A stretch of DNA of 64,000 nucleotides, taken from NCBI RefSeq assembly GCF_023856365.1, contig NC_064549.1, forward strand, positions 10,309,608 to 10,373,607, in the 5' to 3' direction. A program made the position numbers and the translations under genes. Below the pieces are notes generated by a model. The model was given only the letters and a program-made list of their open reading frames with translations. It did not search any database and was not told where the DNA came from. Of this stretch, positions 1-11,934 are shown one piece after another (within the stretch, counting starts at the first letter, position 1; each line of letters begins with the position of its first letter). Origin of the DNA: Brienomyrus brachyistius (taxonomy: Eukaryota; Chordata; Actinopteri; Osteoglossiformes; Mormyridae).

Positions 1-65
1 CTGCATTACATTTAATGTAAACGTGTGAGATCCGGCCTAATTCGGTGTATTGTTTTATTTTCCAG

Positions 66-2110
66 AGTGAACCTCGTTGCCTTTCCAAGGATGCCCCTGC
101 ACAAGTACGCACCTCGGCTATGGGAAACGTTAAAACTTAAGAAGGGGATACATGCACGCTTACCCGAGCACTATCTGCGCTCTCTGCAGGAGACAAGGTC
201 TCCTACGCCAGTTCACTGGAAACCCCTAGGGGTTAAATACAGACTGAATCCCAAAACTGGTATCCGAGAACGTGTGCAAGACGTACCAGTAGAGGTCTAC
301 TACCCCCCCGAGTCACAGAATGGTCTGTGGGGAGGAGAAGGGTGGGTGTCAGGGTACAAGTATGCCAACAACGATAAGGTGGGTCTGCACAGTCTGGCGA
401 TCTGTCCTCCACACATGGATGATATGAGCAGAGCGGTACTGTTAAAAGTGGCAAATGTTTATCTGATGGTATATTGTGTTTTTTTTTAACAGCTCTCCAC
501 TCGATTGAAGAAATGCTGGAGGCCTCAGTTGTTTGACAGAAACCTATACAGTGAAATCTTGGACCACAAGTTTCAAATCACAGTTACTATGCGCACCCTG
601 GACCTTATTGACGCAAGCTATGGCTTTGACTTCTATATTCTCAAGGTGGCGGTTTCCTAAAAATGTTACAAAAGTCACTGCATGATATGGGCCATATTTA
701 ATAGGATGCTGCACCTGTTTCATGCTTATGCGCATCGTATTTTATCTAGTGTTTCTTGCGGTAATATACTGTATTGGTCTCGGTCTTGGTCTTCTGTTGT
801 CTTTCTGTATTAGTATTGACAGTTCATGTTTTTGCTCCACATTCCTGGGAACTGGGAGGGAGCAAAAACATGGACTGACTGGGGCCCCCGAGGACCAGTT
901 TGGGAAAAACCTGTGGACGGGGTTGGGAATCACTGGTATAGAACATCCAGCGGTTTACTCCTCTCCCCTGTGTTTTGTGTTCAGACCCCAAAAGTTGACC
1001 TGAACTCCAAGCTTGGTATGGACCTGAAGAGGGCAATGCTACTCCGCCTGGCCCGCAAAGACACAGAACTCTACCCCGAAGACCCAGTTCGCAGAGAGAG
1101 GATCTACAACAAGTACAAGGTGGGCTGCCGTAACTGTAGCTTTAAGATGGGTATGTAGTATTTTCACAACCTACTACTTAGCTAGGGGGCTTGTTGGTCT
1201 GAATCGCACGGTAATGTTAAGGGAGCAGTTTATTGTATGGCAGTGGTGATCAGATGTTCCGCTGGCAATACATTATACTTTTTGGCTTTTGTTTATACTG
1301 AGCATCTGATTCATTAATAGTTTGACCAAGTTGTTCATTGACAGTTATTTAGAACCAACTTAAACTTTTAGTTCATTTGTTTGTTTTTAATTGGTGAAAA
1401 TTGTATATGGTCGAGAATTGATTAGAGCATATTTACTAGTATCTTTTTTTAAATTGCGCGTAAAATTTTCCCTTTATTTCGCCATATGATAGGTTTTATA
1501 TTCATGAAACAAATCGTAAATTTTATATCCACCCTTTAAGCCAAAATGCAGGGAAAATCATGCCAGTATAATCTTAAAAATGAAAAAATAAGTTGAAACA
1601 AGCAGAATTAAGACCCCCAACCGGAACAAAAATGGCATTCAAAGTGTTTTACCACTGAAGAGCATCTCTTTCAAGAGTGTTATGATATGGATGGGACAGT
1701 TTACACTGTTCATTTGGAATCCCGTGGCTCTTACTAAATGCATGTTAATCCTGTTGCACTGGCAAAATGTTCATTCAAGCCTGTGAAATTTCTGACATCT
1801 CGCCCTCAACATAAGTAGCAGTTCGTGGTCCCTGAGGAGGAGGCTGAGTGGGTCGGTCTGACTTTGGAGGAGGCCGTGGAGAAGCAGCGGCTTCTGGAAC
1901 ACAAGGTAATGGATAGAGGAGTGAAGCAACCAGGAACAGGCTGTGTTTTAAGAGCGCACTGCGATGCAGTGACTGCGATGCAGTGACTGCATTGTGTGTT
2001 TCCGTATCTCCTCACAGGAACCAACACCGCTGTTCCTCAAGTGTGTGGATGATATTGTGCATGAATTTTCTGTTCAGAAGCTGTCTGAACCTAAGGTGGT
2101 TGAGAAGTAA
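66..2110 (+). CDS. mrpl28: Mitochondrial ribosomal protein bL28m, five coding exons
   Basis: The product is a structural protein of the large subunit of the mitochondrial ribosome. Coding exons are 91-378, 493-645, 985-1119, 1819-1905 and 2018-2110; every junction is GT-AG in phase 0, and together they give 251 residues (human about 256). The start at 91 gives [20 protein letters not shown], closely matching the vertebrate N terminus. Other recognisable blocks are [14 protein letters not shown] (exon 1), [20 protein letters not shown] (exon 2), [17 protein letters not shown] (exon 3) and [20 protein letters not shown] (exon 4). A pyrimidine-rich acceptor ending at 65 shows that the first exon is upstream and 5' non-coding, outside the window. 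The acceptor of exon 4 is a tandem NAGNAG, so one glutamine (codon at 1819) may be optional. Family assignment is very secure. Confidence 0.96.
826..935. mobile_element. Palindromic hAT-like MITE fragment in an mrpl28 intron
   Basis: The inverted arms TTTTTGCTCC and GGGAGCAAAAA surround a short loop, and the outer part reads as a 'gaccagtttgggaaaaacctg' type terminal sequence. A fuller relative of the same family lies at 17109-17249. It sits between coding exons 2 and 3 and does not disturb splicing. Confidence 0.5.
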
Positions 2111-2252
2111 TAAAGGCCCGGGACAGTGTGGCTAGGTCATCCAGCAAGGAATCTTCATTTCTTCTTTTGGTCCACCATTTACAGCTGAATTTACTGGCAC
2201 ATGCCATTGAACATTTCTTCAATGGATCTTTTATTTATATAAAACAAATAAA
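2109..2252 (+). terminator. mrpl28 3' UTR with polyadenylation signals
   Basis: An AATAAA hexamer overlaps the stop codon (2109-2114) and a second lies at 2247-2252 in an A/T-rich tract. The second is the more likely cleavage signal and would give a 3' UTR of about 160 bases. This is motif evidence only. Confidence 0.5.
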
Positions 2253-2259
2253 CTGCTTC

Positions 2260-3970
2260 TCATTCTGTCAGTGGCTAAGTGCCTAATGCTTTGTGATGCT
2301 GAAACCGTCTTGGGATGTGGTGATTCAAAATCATCAAGCCTATTGGGACACTGACCACTTTTAAAGTTGTATTTTTTTTTTAGTTAAATGAACACCATTC
2401 GTGAAGGTTATGAGTGCTGACTGTTGTCTGTCTTTTTGTTCCGTGCCGTTCTGATACCGATGTTCTGTCCACCACCACCTGTACATTCAGTGTGGGTTTG
2501 GTTTAAACCAGTTCATTCAAAAGTTTGACCCTAAACCGACCCATAAAGTCTATTGTTACAATGAAATTGTTCAAATAATTCTAAATTAAAAAAAATATAT
2601 TGTAGTTGTACAGTGTAGATGTTTATGTAATTTTAATCCTTACTGCAGCAAGAAAGTAAATTTGACAGATATTTCACCTGTGTTTCTCCAGTAAATTTCA
2701 TTGGTTTCGAGTGGGTGCTCAGGATTTGCTAATTAAAGAATTTTAAACTCATGACTGCCTAACATAATTGGCAACAAGGTCTTTCAGATGTTAACCAGAT
2801 TGATCAATCTAGTGGACTAACCACTAATTATCTGTAGTATTTACTGTGACTCATCTTCAGCCATGACTTCTCCCTAAATATAATTTCATAGTAGGCTGTT
2901 TTTCTTATTCGAAAGTTATGTAAATGAAGCCAGGGACCTCACGTTTGCCAAGCGAGGAGCATTTCATTTAGGCAGAGGTGTGTGATCTTTAATTGTGGCA
3001 CTTTTCACGAGTCTGAAGACAGGAGGAGGCTGGAGTGAAGATACAGTGATGATGAGAGGCACGATGAAATGTGCCTCACATATCGAAGTTATAGTTTATA
3101 GTAATTATGATTCCAGGTAGGAGGGCAGGAGGTAGAAAGGGGCTTTATTTTTGGTGTAGGAGTAAAGACATCCACAAAAACAACAGCCATTAAAATGTCA
3201 GGGAATCCATTGCGTGTAAAACCAACTGCCTGCGAGCAGTTTATTGTCTCATACTACAAAGGATGTCTGTGGGTCATTCATATGTCACTGCTGTGATATA
3301 ATAAGTGTGTCTCAAAATGTATGCTAAGAGGAAGTTAACCTCATAAAATGGTTTGTTATCTTTAAAATGAGACTTTCCGTCAAAAACGTCAAAAAAATAT
3401 CTTCAGTTTTAGGGGAACAATAAACGGATTGTTGTATCATGCCCACCTTCAAGCCCATCCTTATCAAGGGGGAGAAAAAGTAGAAAGTAAATAGAAATAG
3501 CAAATATGCAAATGTTTGCTTTTTGTTTTGACCCCTGGGAGTGTGTTTTGCTTTCTCTCTTTGGCCTTTGATCTTGTGGATTGTGGTTACCTTTGCCACG
3601 CTGGGAACTCCCTTAGGTATATTAAAGATACAAAGCACCTTATTGGCTCTCAAACTGCGGGGGAATACCAGCCAAGGGCATCAGTGAGTATCTGTAGTGC
3701 AGGTCCCTGTCTAAGTCCTGGAATTACCCTGATTATTAATGTCACAACATGGTACATAAACACGTTCAACTGTCATAAAGAAGACATACGATTTCATAAA
3801 CCTTCCTGGAAACCATTTAATTTCAAGTCATACTCAGAGATATTCATCGTTGTTTTTGAGCGTTTGTGGTCAGGTTATTTCACAGATAAACGTCATATTA
3901 TTTTGATTCAGCTAAGACGTTATCAGTGATGTTATTACCTAAAGAAGACAGTTTCACATTTTTATTAGGT
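2260..3970. other. Intergenic, no gene seen
   Basis: This is A/T-rich spacer downstream of mrpl28. The short open frames here have no recognisable domain, no convincing splice structure and no family resemblance. No tandem or inverted repeat stands out. Confidence 0.6.
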
Positions 3971-3976
3971 AATAGT

Positions 3977-4462
3977 TACATTGCCTGGCCAAAAAAAAAA
4001 AGTCATCTATTGAATTTAAATCAGCAAGTATTTAGCCAGTGATTGGATCATTATTGCAGCTCAGCAACATTATGCAGCAATAAAGTGAGGTCAGCTGAGT
4101 ACCTGAATCTACTGACTGGGCAGGTTATCCCATCAAAGGATTTTTTTCTTTTTAATGTCACGGGCATATTCCAGGACAATAATGCCAAGATTCATTAAGC
4201 TCAAATTGTTAGATTGGTTCGGGAACCGTGAACAGTCATTTTCACACACAAATTGGCCACCACTGAGTTTTAACCTTAAACCCACTGAAAGTCTTTGAGA
4301 TATGCTGGGGAAGACTTTACGGAGTGATTCAGCTCCTACCATCAATGCAAGATCTCGACGAGAAATTAATGCAAATCTGGATGTAAAAAAACATGCTGCG
4401 ATGTTGCATGAGGAAGTGGAAACAATGTGTTGGTGAACGTGCACCATAATCAGAGCTGTTTC
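3977..4462 (+). mobile_element. Decayed, internally deleted Tc1/mariner-like transposon
   Basis: The left end reads TACATTGCCTGGCCAAAAA, the terminus of a common fish Tc1-like family, preceded by its TA. From about 4170 the DNA resembles the 3' third of a Tc1 transposase gene: 'caggacaataatgccaagattca', then a region corresponding to the NP.E.LW..L segment around the third catalytic acidic residue, interrupted by a stop. The centre of the element is missing and the right terminal repeat is not recognisable. It cannot encode an active transposase. Confidence 0.7.
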
Positions 4463-4479
4463 TCCCATAGTTGGCTGCT

Positions 4480-7400
4480 TCAGGTATATCAGCCTCGGTA
4501 TAACTGGCTTCAGTTGTATCTCTGTAGAGGAAATGCAGTTTGAAGGCTACCCACAAGATAAGAGTTTTCATTTGCAAATAAGAGAAGCACGTTAGAGATG
4601 CCGCTGAATTCTTTTCACTTCCATATTATGTCCTACATTTATGGCCGATGAGGGCACTCAATCCGGCAAAGTTATCACTGCCGAGCATGGGGGTTATATG
4701 CATAGGACATAGGTGAAGCTGCAAATAAGTATTGATAGTTCCTGTTCGGTTGTTATCTGTTGCTGAGTTCCTGGTGTCTGAGTACAATAAACTTGTTCTT
4801 ATTAATATCCTTATTAAAGCACAAAGTTCAAGAATGTCTAATCCATCCGAATCTTCGACTGGTGCTTTTTTCGGAGCATGGAGGTTATCTGTGAGGGTCC
4901 TTCAGCACCCAGATCAGCCTGATTATGGTTTTGGGGTAAAAATTGTTCTAGAGTCTTGTAGTGTGGTCTCCAACTGTTCTGAACCTTCTGACCTTCTGCC
5001 TGTTGGCAGCTTCGGGTGCTGTAAAGGACAGGGGGGGATGAACGATTCCAAGAGCCAATGAGTAACACGTACCCTAAAAAATTTGGAACATAATTGGATT
5101 GGCCTGGGTTGGGGTCCAATATGATATGATGTCATGGGGCCCAAAGTCTCCATCAGTGCCTCCGATGGCCATAGTTCAAATAAATGTTCAGGGTGTGATG
5201 CGTCACCATCATTCCTGTTATGGATCCAATACTACTGCAGCTCAACTTAAAGAATATGGCATTTTCATGAAAGTTTTTATTATGCGAGAGTTTTTAAGGT
5301 AAATGCAGGTGATCTCAGGGTCTTGTAGCAATAATAGCTGGGAGAACAACTGATTGAACATGGAAGTGTGTTTTCAGACAGAAAGTCCCTATCATAAGAA
5401 GTGTGATGTTTGGTAAATGCGCTTATTTACATGCAGTAAAGATGATCTATGGTACGAAACCACACATTATGTATCGGCAGCACATACGCAGCTCCAGTCC
5501 CTGACCAGACTTCAGTTTGTTTTATTGCTTCGGCTGTTTTTTTTAATACCACAAATTGGAGCACGTGCCCCTGTTCTCAGAACTCACCTCAGATCTATTC
5601 AAAGCAACATTCATGAAACAGAAACCATCTGATTTCCAGGAAAGGATTCTGCCAGGTGCATTGGTCAGGCCTTCATGCCTGGTTTTCCTTCACAGTCCTT
5701 CGACTGGTCATCAGAGTGGAGCAATAAGTCGTTTTTGTTGCATGTATTCATTGTGCTGTTTATTTACAGAGGGTAGATCGAGGGTAAATCCACACTTCCC
5801 AATTTGCACTTAATAACATATGTCATTGTAGGTCAAGGTCCTTAGTAACGATGAGTCAGCCAGGAATATGTTTTTCATTTGGCAAATGTAGAAAATAATG
5901 CGAAATAATTAGAGAATGTGTAAAATAAGATTATTGTATGCATGAAAATATGAAGAATAATGCATATTTTTGCATTCAATTTATGTTTTACTGTAATTTC
6001 TAAATGTTTTGTAAGCTTTCAGAAATACTGATATTCTACTCGAAGTTGTGGAGCGACCTGTAAGACGATCTTTAAATGTTGCTGATGTATGCAGTGGCAC
6101 TGGAATCTGGCCCATATATGGAAACGGTTCCATTCGTTCTTTCATGCCCTGTGAACTCATTTCACTCTGCAACATAATTCAACCATTAACTTCCCTTATT
6201 GGCCTTGAATATATCTTATGTCATGCAGTTGGAATTTACCCCACTACAACCAAAGCAATTTCCTGTACACAATGTGGATTTAATTATGGTTTATTTGCCT
6301 GGTTCACACCTCTGGACTTGGGGGTTTTGAATCCTCTGGGACACTGATTTCCAGACTAAAGACATTAGCTGAAATTGCCTTGCCCTCTATGCTGTCTGGG
6401 TATTGGCCACCTCACCCTTTACTGGACAAGTGGTTGAGAAATATATGGTCATTTGCCACTTTATAGTCCTAAAAACTTATAAGAACTCAAGCCCTCGCGA
6501 TACCCACCTCACTTAAAGACCATTTTCACTAGTCTATCCTCATTCACTCATTTTGGTAATTTTACGCAACAAACCTCTTCAGGTACAAATAATACCTTGT
6601 CCAAAGCGACACACACGTGAAATAGCACATCCCAAACATGAACAATGAACACTCAGGTACAAGTGTATCTAACTGACACCTACTGCAGAGTCTTTATTTG
6701 AGACATTTTGACCCCAAGGGATATTATAATTACAGCTCCATTTAGCCGCTGAGCTATTCGCTATTTGTGTCTTTAGGCGATTCCTCTCTTCAGTCCTCTG
6801 ATATTGCCGTAGGGGCTTGGAAACTGATGCAAATTCAGAAATGCAGAGAAACGTGGCCTGGATTCCTTGTGTATTCCAAAGCAGCCACTAGATGGCACTC
6901 AAGAGGCACATTCACAGACTGAAACTGCTTTATCATACTAGGCCTCAGCCTTTCGATTGAATCAAATATTCGTTTAATTTGTTGATTTTGTAAGAAACGG
7001 CATTAATGTAATTACGCTGTAATTCATACGCTGTTGTTGTATGAAATACAAATCGTAATATAAAAGGTCAGGTGATGCGGACTACTCCATTTTCTTAGCT
7101 AACAGGAAGCAATTCCACAGCTTTGCTGCAGGGCAAGAGGAGAACAGGAAGAACAGAGAAACTCAATTATAAAGTAAGATGGCAGCCAAAAACTAAAATA
7201 GTAATAAAAGATCACAGTTAGAGATAACTTCATCCAAGTGGAAATGGCGCAGATAATATAAAGAGTTTCCTGGATCACTCCAAACCAGTTAGTTTTACGA
7301 CTGAATAAAATAAAAAATCTTGAAGTGTTTTTTTCCCACAATTTTTCTCTGTTGTCAAAGTCACATGCTGGTATCCTGGTCTTTTATACTGAAGGGCTGT

Positions 7401-8400
7401 AAAGTGGTTTTTCCCGTTTTGTAGGTAATCAAACTTTGGTCAGGCTGCGTTATGGTTTCATGTAAGTTTTCTATATCAAGTATGATCTGAAAAATGATCC
7501 AAACGTCCGGTTTTCTGAGGACCCAATCAGAAGTAGCCATTACTTGCACATCAGAAACATGCTGGAGATTTTCCTACAGGATAATACACAGTTTTCATAG
7601 GTTTAATTGTATTTAAGTACATAAATATATAAATCATTGATTATAGTTGCGGTACCTGAAGTAGTTAAATTAAAGAGGTATTCTTGTGTTTGGTGCCATG
7701 GTCAAAAAGTGTTCATTACAGTCATGTCTCAAAAAAACACGAAACAGCAGCAGCTGGATATTAACACAGAAATGAAGAGTAAAAAGTGGATTCTAGCACC
7801 AAACCTTACACTATAGTCACTTGTGAAAATGTGTGACTGGATTTCAAAACTTTTTAAACTGTCTACAAACCATAATCAAGTGCTTTAATCAGCCAGTTTT
7901 GACTGACTAGTGGCAGCTTACAAAATATGTTTCTCTTTGTAGATTTTAATTTAAATGAGACCTGTTGTAGTACCAAAAAATTCACCCATGTATAACATTG
8001 AAAACTAATATCACATTTTAGTAACTTAACACCGTATACCATTTATCAATAACTGGACAGAAGATTGTTGTCACAATTAAATGATGACAATAGATGATTT
8101 TTAGGAATTAGAGTCTGTGATCCTGAAGTGGTTTTTTATCCCCTAAGCTGGGGCCTGACATGTACATTTCCACACATCTCATTGGTCACCAATGACTCAT
8201 GAATGATGAGAATGCAAGGATTCTGTAGCTTTTTGGAAAGGTATATTACACACTGAGTGGAATCGGGCAGCAGGGTTTGTAAAGCGACCTTAGCCAGTGC
8301 CCTTTAAGCCTAAAAGGATTGTGGCCAACCACATACTGCTCTTCCTCTTATACAGCTTCTGTGAGGATGAAATCAAGCCGGGGGGGAACTGCCATGTAAA
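4480..8400. other. Intergenic, no gene seen; one CTCF-like motif
   Basis: No open frame in this 3.9 kb shows a recognisable protein family or exon structure on either strand. The only motif singled out is CCACTAGATGGCAC at 6885-6898, which satisfies the 14-base CTCF core consensus. Confidence 0.5.
6885..6898 (+). promoter_or_regulatory. CTCF-like core motif
   Basis: CCACTAGATGGCAC matches CCASYAGRKGGCRS at every position. CTCF is the vertebrate insulator and loop-anchor protein. Occupancy cannot be judged from sequence. Confidence 0.4.
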
Positions 8401-8404
8401 TTTC

Positions 8405-8520
8405 TCATAGTGTGTGGGTGCCTTGCAATGGAGTAGTAATATCCAGGGTGTTCCATGGCTTGTACCCTGTGGTATTTGCGATGGGATTTAGGCTCCTGAT
8501 AGCCTTGTACTGGATAAATG
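8405..8520 (+). mobile_element. LINE-type 3' tail, degenerate
   Basis: It resembles the fish retroelement tail 'gtgccttgcaatgga...tgtaccctg...gcgatgggatttaggctcctg...tgtactggataaatggttgaaggatg'. The same family is seen at 11590-11932, at 54073-54420 and in each tandem nuclease unit. It ends in the GGAT-type simple repeat that follows. Confidence 0.6.
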
Positions 8521-8716
8521 GTTGAAGGATGAATGGATGGATGGATGATTGGATGATGGATGGATGGATAAATGGTAGGAGGATGGATGGATTGATGGAT
8601 AAATAGGAGAGGGATGGATGGATGATGGATAGCTGGATAAATAGGAGAGGGATGGATGGATGATGGATAGCTGGATAAATAGTAGGAAGATGGATGGATG
8701 AATGGATGGATGGAGG
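8520..8716 (+). repeat. GGAT tetranucleotide microsatellite
   Basis: Imperfect (ATGG)n runs are interrupted by 'ataaatagga' segments, including a duplicated block of about 50 bases (near 8600 and 8650). It probably grew from the retroelement tail just before it. Reverse-strand frames rich in Ile-His-Pro-Ser are translations of this repeat, not genes. Confidence 0.9.
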
Positions 8717-8769
8717 GCGAGCACAAGGCATAAAGAAACTAAACAGCTGTTTCGGGCCCAGCAGCCCCC

Positions 8770-9005
8770 CGGCCCCTCATCTGATCAACCTGTCGGAATG
8801 GGTGGAGAGATGATAAAACGTCAGGCCAGCCCTGGATGGATGACTGACACCTGGGTATAATGTTGCCAGGTCAGTAGGCAGCATTATGTCATTGTTATAC
8901 ATCCAGCTGTCTGCTCCTTTCCACCTTGTGATCAACTGGCAGCCTGTCCAGGGGGAACCCAGCATTTCCGGCAATAAGGCCCAAGCTCGCTACAACCCTG
9001 CGTCA
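8770..9005 (+). mobile_element. Possible second degenerate retroelement tail
   Basis: The phrases 'gatcaactggcagcctgtccaggg' and 'ctacaaccctgcgtcaggttagatgaata' resemble the consensus tail 'ggcgacctgtccagggtg...aaccctgaactggataag', but large parts do not align by eye. Confidence 0.35.
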
Positions 9006-9009
9006 GGTT

Positions 9010-10000
9010 AGATGAATACTGAATTACCGCTGTATTACACAAGACAAGTAGAAGCTTCTGGAAGTAAGGCGAGGCGTGACATTTATACAGACACAAGGTG
9101 ATTCAAAGCGCTCTGGGTGTTCTGCAGGAAACGTTCAAATAAAAGATTTTAAAATTGCATTTAAAAGACAAAAAAAAGCATAAAAGGCAAATACACAAAT
9201 AAATAGTTAACTGAGAAGAAGTTACATTGTAGTAACGGTGTATGACTAAACTGATTTAATGTATTGAACAGTAGGCAGTATCAGAATTAACTAACAATCA
9301 TCAAGAATCATTAAATCAAACACTGGGTAACACGGCAATTTCTTTTGCAGTATATTGGCAACATAATATCTGTTAGATGGAGTAACTGATTCGAGTGCAA
9401 TAAAAAGAGTACAGAACTTGACATTCATAATTTTGCTGAGAGCAATATTCAGTAAAACTTCAGTTACAAAACAGCAAAAACAAAAGACACGCATTCATCA
9501 TCTCCAGTCCGTCATATATGATCATTTCAATCCAGCCCCGTGGGACTGATTTGAAAACTTCGTAATCTTTCTTATGTCATTTTAATTAACGTCTTACCCT
9601 GAAACCAAAATAATACATGTCAAATATTCATGTGTTCCTTTGATCTCTTTTTTCAGACCAGCACATGACCAACGTCACCTCATCTCACCTAAACAGACCA
9701 GGCCTGTCAGGCAGCTCTTAATGCCAACGGCAACATGAGGAAGCCACATTTATAGAATGCGGGCTACTTATGAACAATACCTGACTGGCACTATCTTTTC
9801 AGAGCCCTTTTGTTTTATTGTGGCACAGATTCCAAATGGTTGTCTGACGCATCTGATGACATTTTATGAGAAACATAATGCATTTGATGTTACTTCCCTA
9901 TTCCAGTGGAGGTGATGTGGACGGGACTCCTTCTCACATTTCACTTCTCACAATTCCAAGAACAGATGATGAATCTGACTGTGAAACGTGCCGCGTTCAA
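9010..10000. other. Intergenic, nothing recognised
   Basis: A/T-rich spacer without recognisable coding, RNA or repeat features on either strand. Confidence 0.5.
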
Positions 10001-10029
10001 AAAAAAAAAAACAGTCGCTTTATTTTCGT

Positions 10030-10175
10030 GATGAACTCACGTTCTTGTGACTTCCGGAAAACGGCGACGCCGCCTGCCGTTTGCTTGTCCGCGGCCCGCC
10101 GGCCCTCGCCTCCCGCTCTCCGTTTCTCGGGTCTCACGGCCTGCGCTCGTGTTGATGTCACGCCCGTGCGTGCCC
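10030..10175. promoter_or_regulatory. Short CpG-rich patch
   Basis: A run of about 145 bases is dense in CG dinucleotides (for example acggcgacgccgcc, cgcggcccgccgg) inside otherwise CpG-poor DNA. It includes an ETS-type CTTCCGGAA. No recognisable exon follows on either strand. It could be a non-coding promoter or the GC-rich head of an unidentified repeat. Confidence 0.35.
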
Positions 10176-10585
10176 TGGCATCCGCAAGCTATTTTTGGGA
10201 GCTATCCAGTGGCTGAGGTCCCATTGCGGATTTTCCCTGCAACCGGTTTTCCGGTATTGGCTAAGAATGGAGCAAGTATTCGGCTGGGTACCGGGCCCCG
10301 TATACTTTCCTTACATTTATTTACCAGGGAGCTGTCCTCAAGCCAGCGCGGCACACAGCATAAGCACCCTGCCATTGGGCTCAGACCCTCAGCCTTATTT
10401 ACATACATATTGGCACAGAATGGCAAGTCACTGAGAAAACAGCTGTGTGTGAACTTTGAAAGGTTTTATAAATTTTAAATGAAATCTGCAGAGTCGGTGG
10501 TTTTACACTGAGGTTGTATTTATTCTTCTGATTTTGTGAACCCATACCCCTTCTGGACAAAGGCACGAGAACCGTAACCCCTTCT

Positions 10586-10586
10586 G

Positions 10587-10646
<60 letters not shown>

Positions 10647-10694
10647 TTATATATATATATATATATACATATGATATCATATATCATATATATG
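10586..10694. repeat. (AT)n microsatellite
   Basis: Nearly pure TA dinucleotides with occasional TTTATA and ACATAT interruptions. The Ile-Tyr-rich reverse frames across it are artefacts. Confidence 0.95.
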
Positions 10695-10975
10695 AAATAC
10701 ACCACGTATGACACTGTGACAGTGTTTCTCAGGTGACTCTTAAAAGGTCATCATTGCTGATGTATTAGCACTGAAAATACAGGCTGTTAAGGCATGCGAG
10801 TATATCATCAGTGAAGCTTTTTGCTGTTTACCTTTTGCATTCTATACTGCCTGATACGTGGGCATGAAGTCACCGCGCTTTTTAAACACTATTTTAGCGC
10901 GTCCTTTGAAATCTGGTGAGTTAACAGTATTGTTTATAAATGTAAAAGCTAAGAGCATCTGATACCTGGTTTCAC

Positions 10976-11168
10976 CCAGGTGGTGTGTGGCCTTATGCGT
11001 TAGGACTTGGTGTCTGGGAAGGTTGTTGGTTCAAATCCCATGGCCGGCAGAGTGATTTCACTGTTTGGCCTTTGAGCGAAGCCCTTAGCCACAGTTGTCC
11101 CAGGGACTGGCAGGCTTTGCTTTTCTCAACATTGCTTTGAATAAAAGCATCTGCGAAATAAATGCAAT
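10976..11168 (+). mobile_element. tRNA-headed SINE
   Basis: The head carries an A-box-like TGGCCTTATGCG and a clear B box GGTTCAAATCC (11028-11038). The body reads 'ggcctttgagcgaagcccttagcc', and the tail 'gaataaaagcatctgcgaaataaatgc' is the common 3' end of fish SINEs. The tRNA-like head does not fold as an intact tRNA, so it is not a tRNA gene. Confidence 0.8.
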
Positions 11169-11465
11169 ATATTTTTTAAGGCCTTATCCACTTTGAACCC
11201 AGGGCAGCTGAGTCGCTTGGACACACCAGAACAGCGCCGGCACCCCCCTCCTCGTTTCATGGGGGCTTATGGGTGGCGGTCAGTAGATAAAACTCCTCAT
11301 ATTCAACCCGAACAGAGCCAAACGGCCGAAAAAGGACTTCCATGGGGTTTAGCAAACCTAGAGTTTAGAGATTCATCCATTTGTAGTCAATTATGGTTTA
11401 CCATGTTTTGAGTTACGGTAATTATGAGGCAGCCTCTTGTAACTCAAGATACAGTACAACTAGGA

Positions 11466-11568
11466 TTAAGAGCCTTGCTCAGCAACCCAACAGTGAAACC
11501 ATTCCGCCGACCCTGGGATCTGAACCGATAACCTTCACAGGCAGAGTCCTAACTCACAGAGCCACACA
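11466..11568 (-). mobile_element. 5' fragment of a tRNA-headed SINE, reverse orientation
   Basis: On the minus strand it reads TGTGGCTCTGTGAGTTAGGA followed by a B-box-like GGTTCAGATCC and 'ttgctgagcaaggctcttaa'. This matches the head and the start of the body of a fish SINE. The 3' part is missing. Confidence 0.65.
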
Positions 11569-11589
11569 CCACTCCAGAGAAACCACATA

Positions 11590-11932
11590 TCAGATGCTCT
11601 TAGCTTCTACTAATACCTCAGGGACCAGAGTTCGATTCTCCACCATGACTCCATGTGTTTGTGGAGTTTGCATGTTCTCCCCATGTCATCGTGGGGTTTC
11701 CTCCGGGTACTCCGGTTTTCCCCCACAGTCCAAAAACATACTGAGGTTAATTGAGGTTACCAAATTGCCCATAGATGTGAATGGTGTGTGAGTGAATGGT
11801 GTGTGAGTGTGCCCTGTGATTGGTTGGTGCCACAACCTGGGTTGTTCCCCACCTACAGTCTCCAGGACGGGCTCCGAAACCCCCGCAACCCTGAACAGGA
11901 CAAGTAGTTACAGAAAATGGGTGGATGGATAC
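11590..11932 (+). mobile_element. LINE-type 3' tail
   Basis: It has the hallmark phrases 'tttgcatgttctcc', 'gtttcctccgggtactccggtttt', 'cacagtccaaaaacat', 'aaattgcccatagatgtgaatggtgtgtgagtg' and an ending 'aaaatgggtggatggata'. This is the widespread fish retroelement tail, whose exact clade I cannot assign. No open reading frame is retained. Confidence 0.75.
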
Positions 11933-11934
11933 AA

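Noticed and set aside
8373..8731. Three overlapping reverse frames rich in Ile-His-Pro-Ser
   Set aside because: They are translations of the GGAT microsatellite in different frames.
10399..10714. Ile-Tyr repeat proteins on the minus strand
   Set aside because: Translations of the (AT)n microsatellite.
10976..11060. tRNA gene
   Set aside because: Only the A- and B-box-like promoter is tRNA-like, and it continues into a SINE body and tail. The same reasoning applies at 51999-52110.
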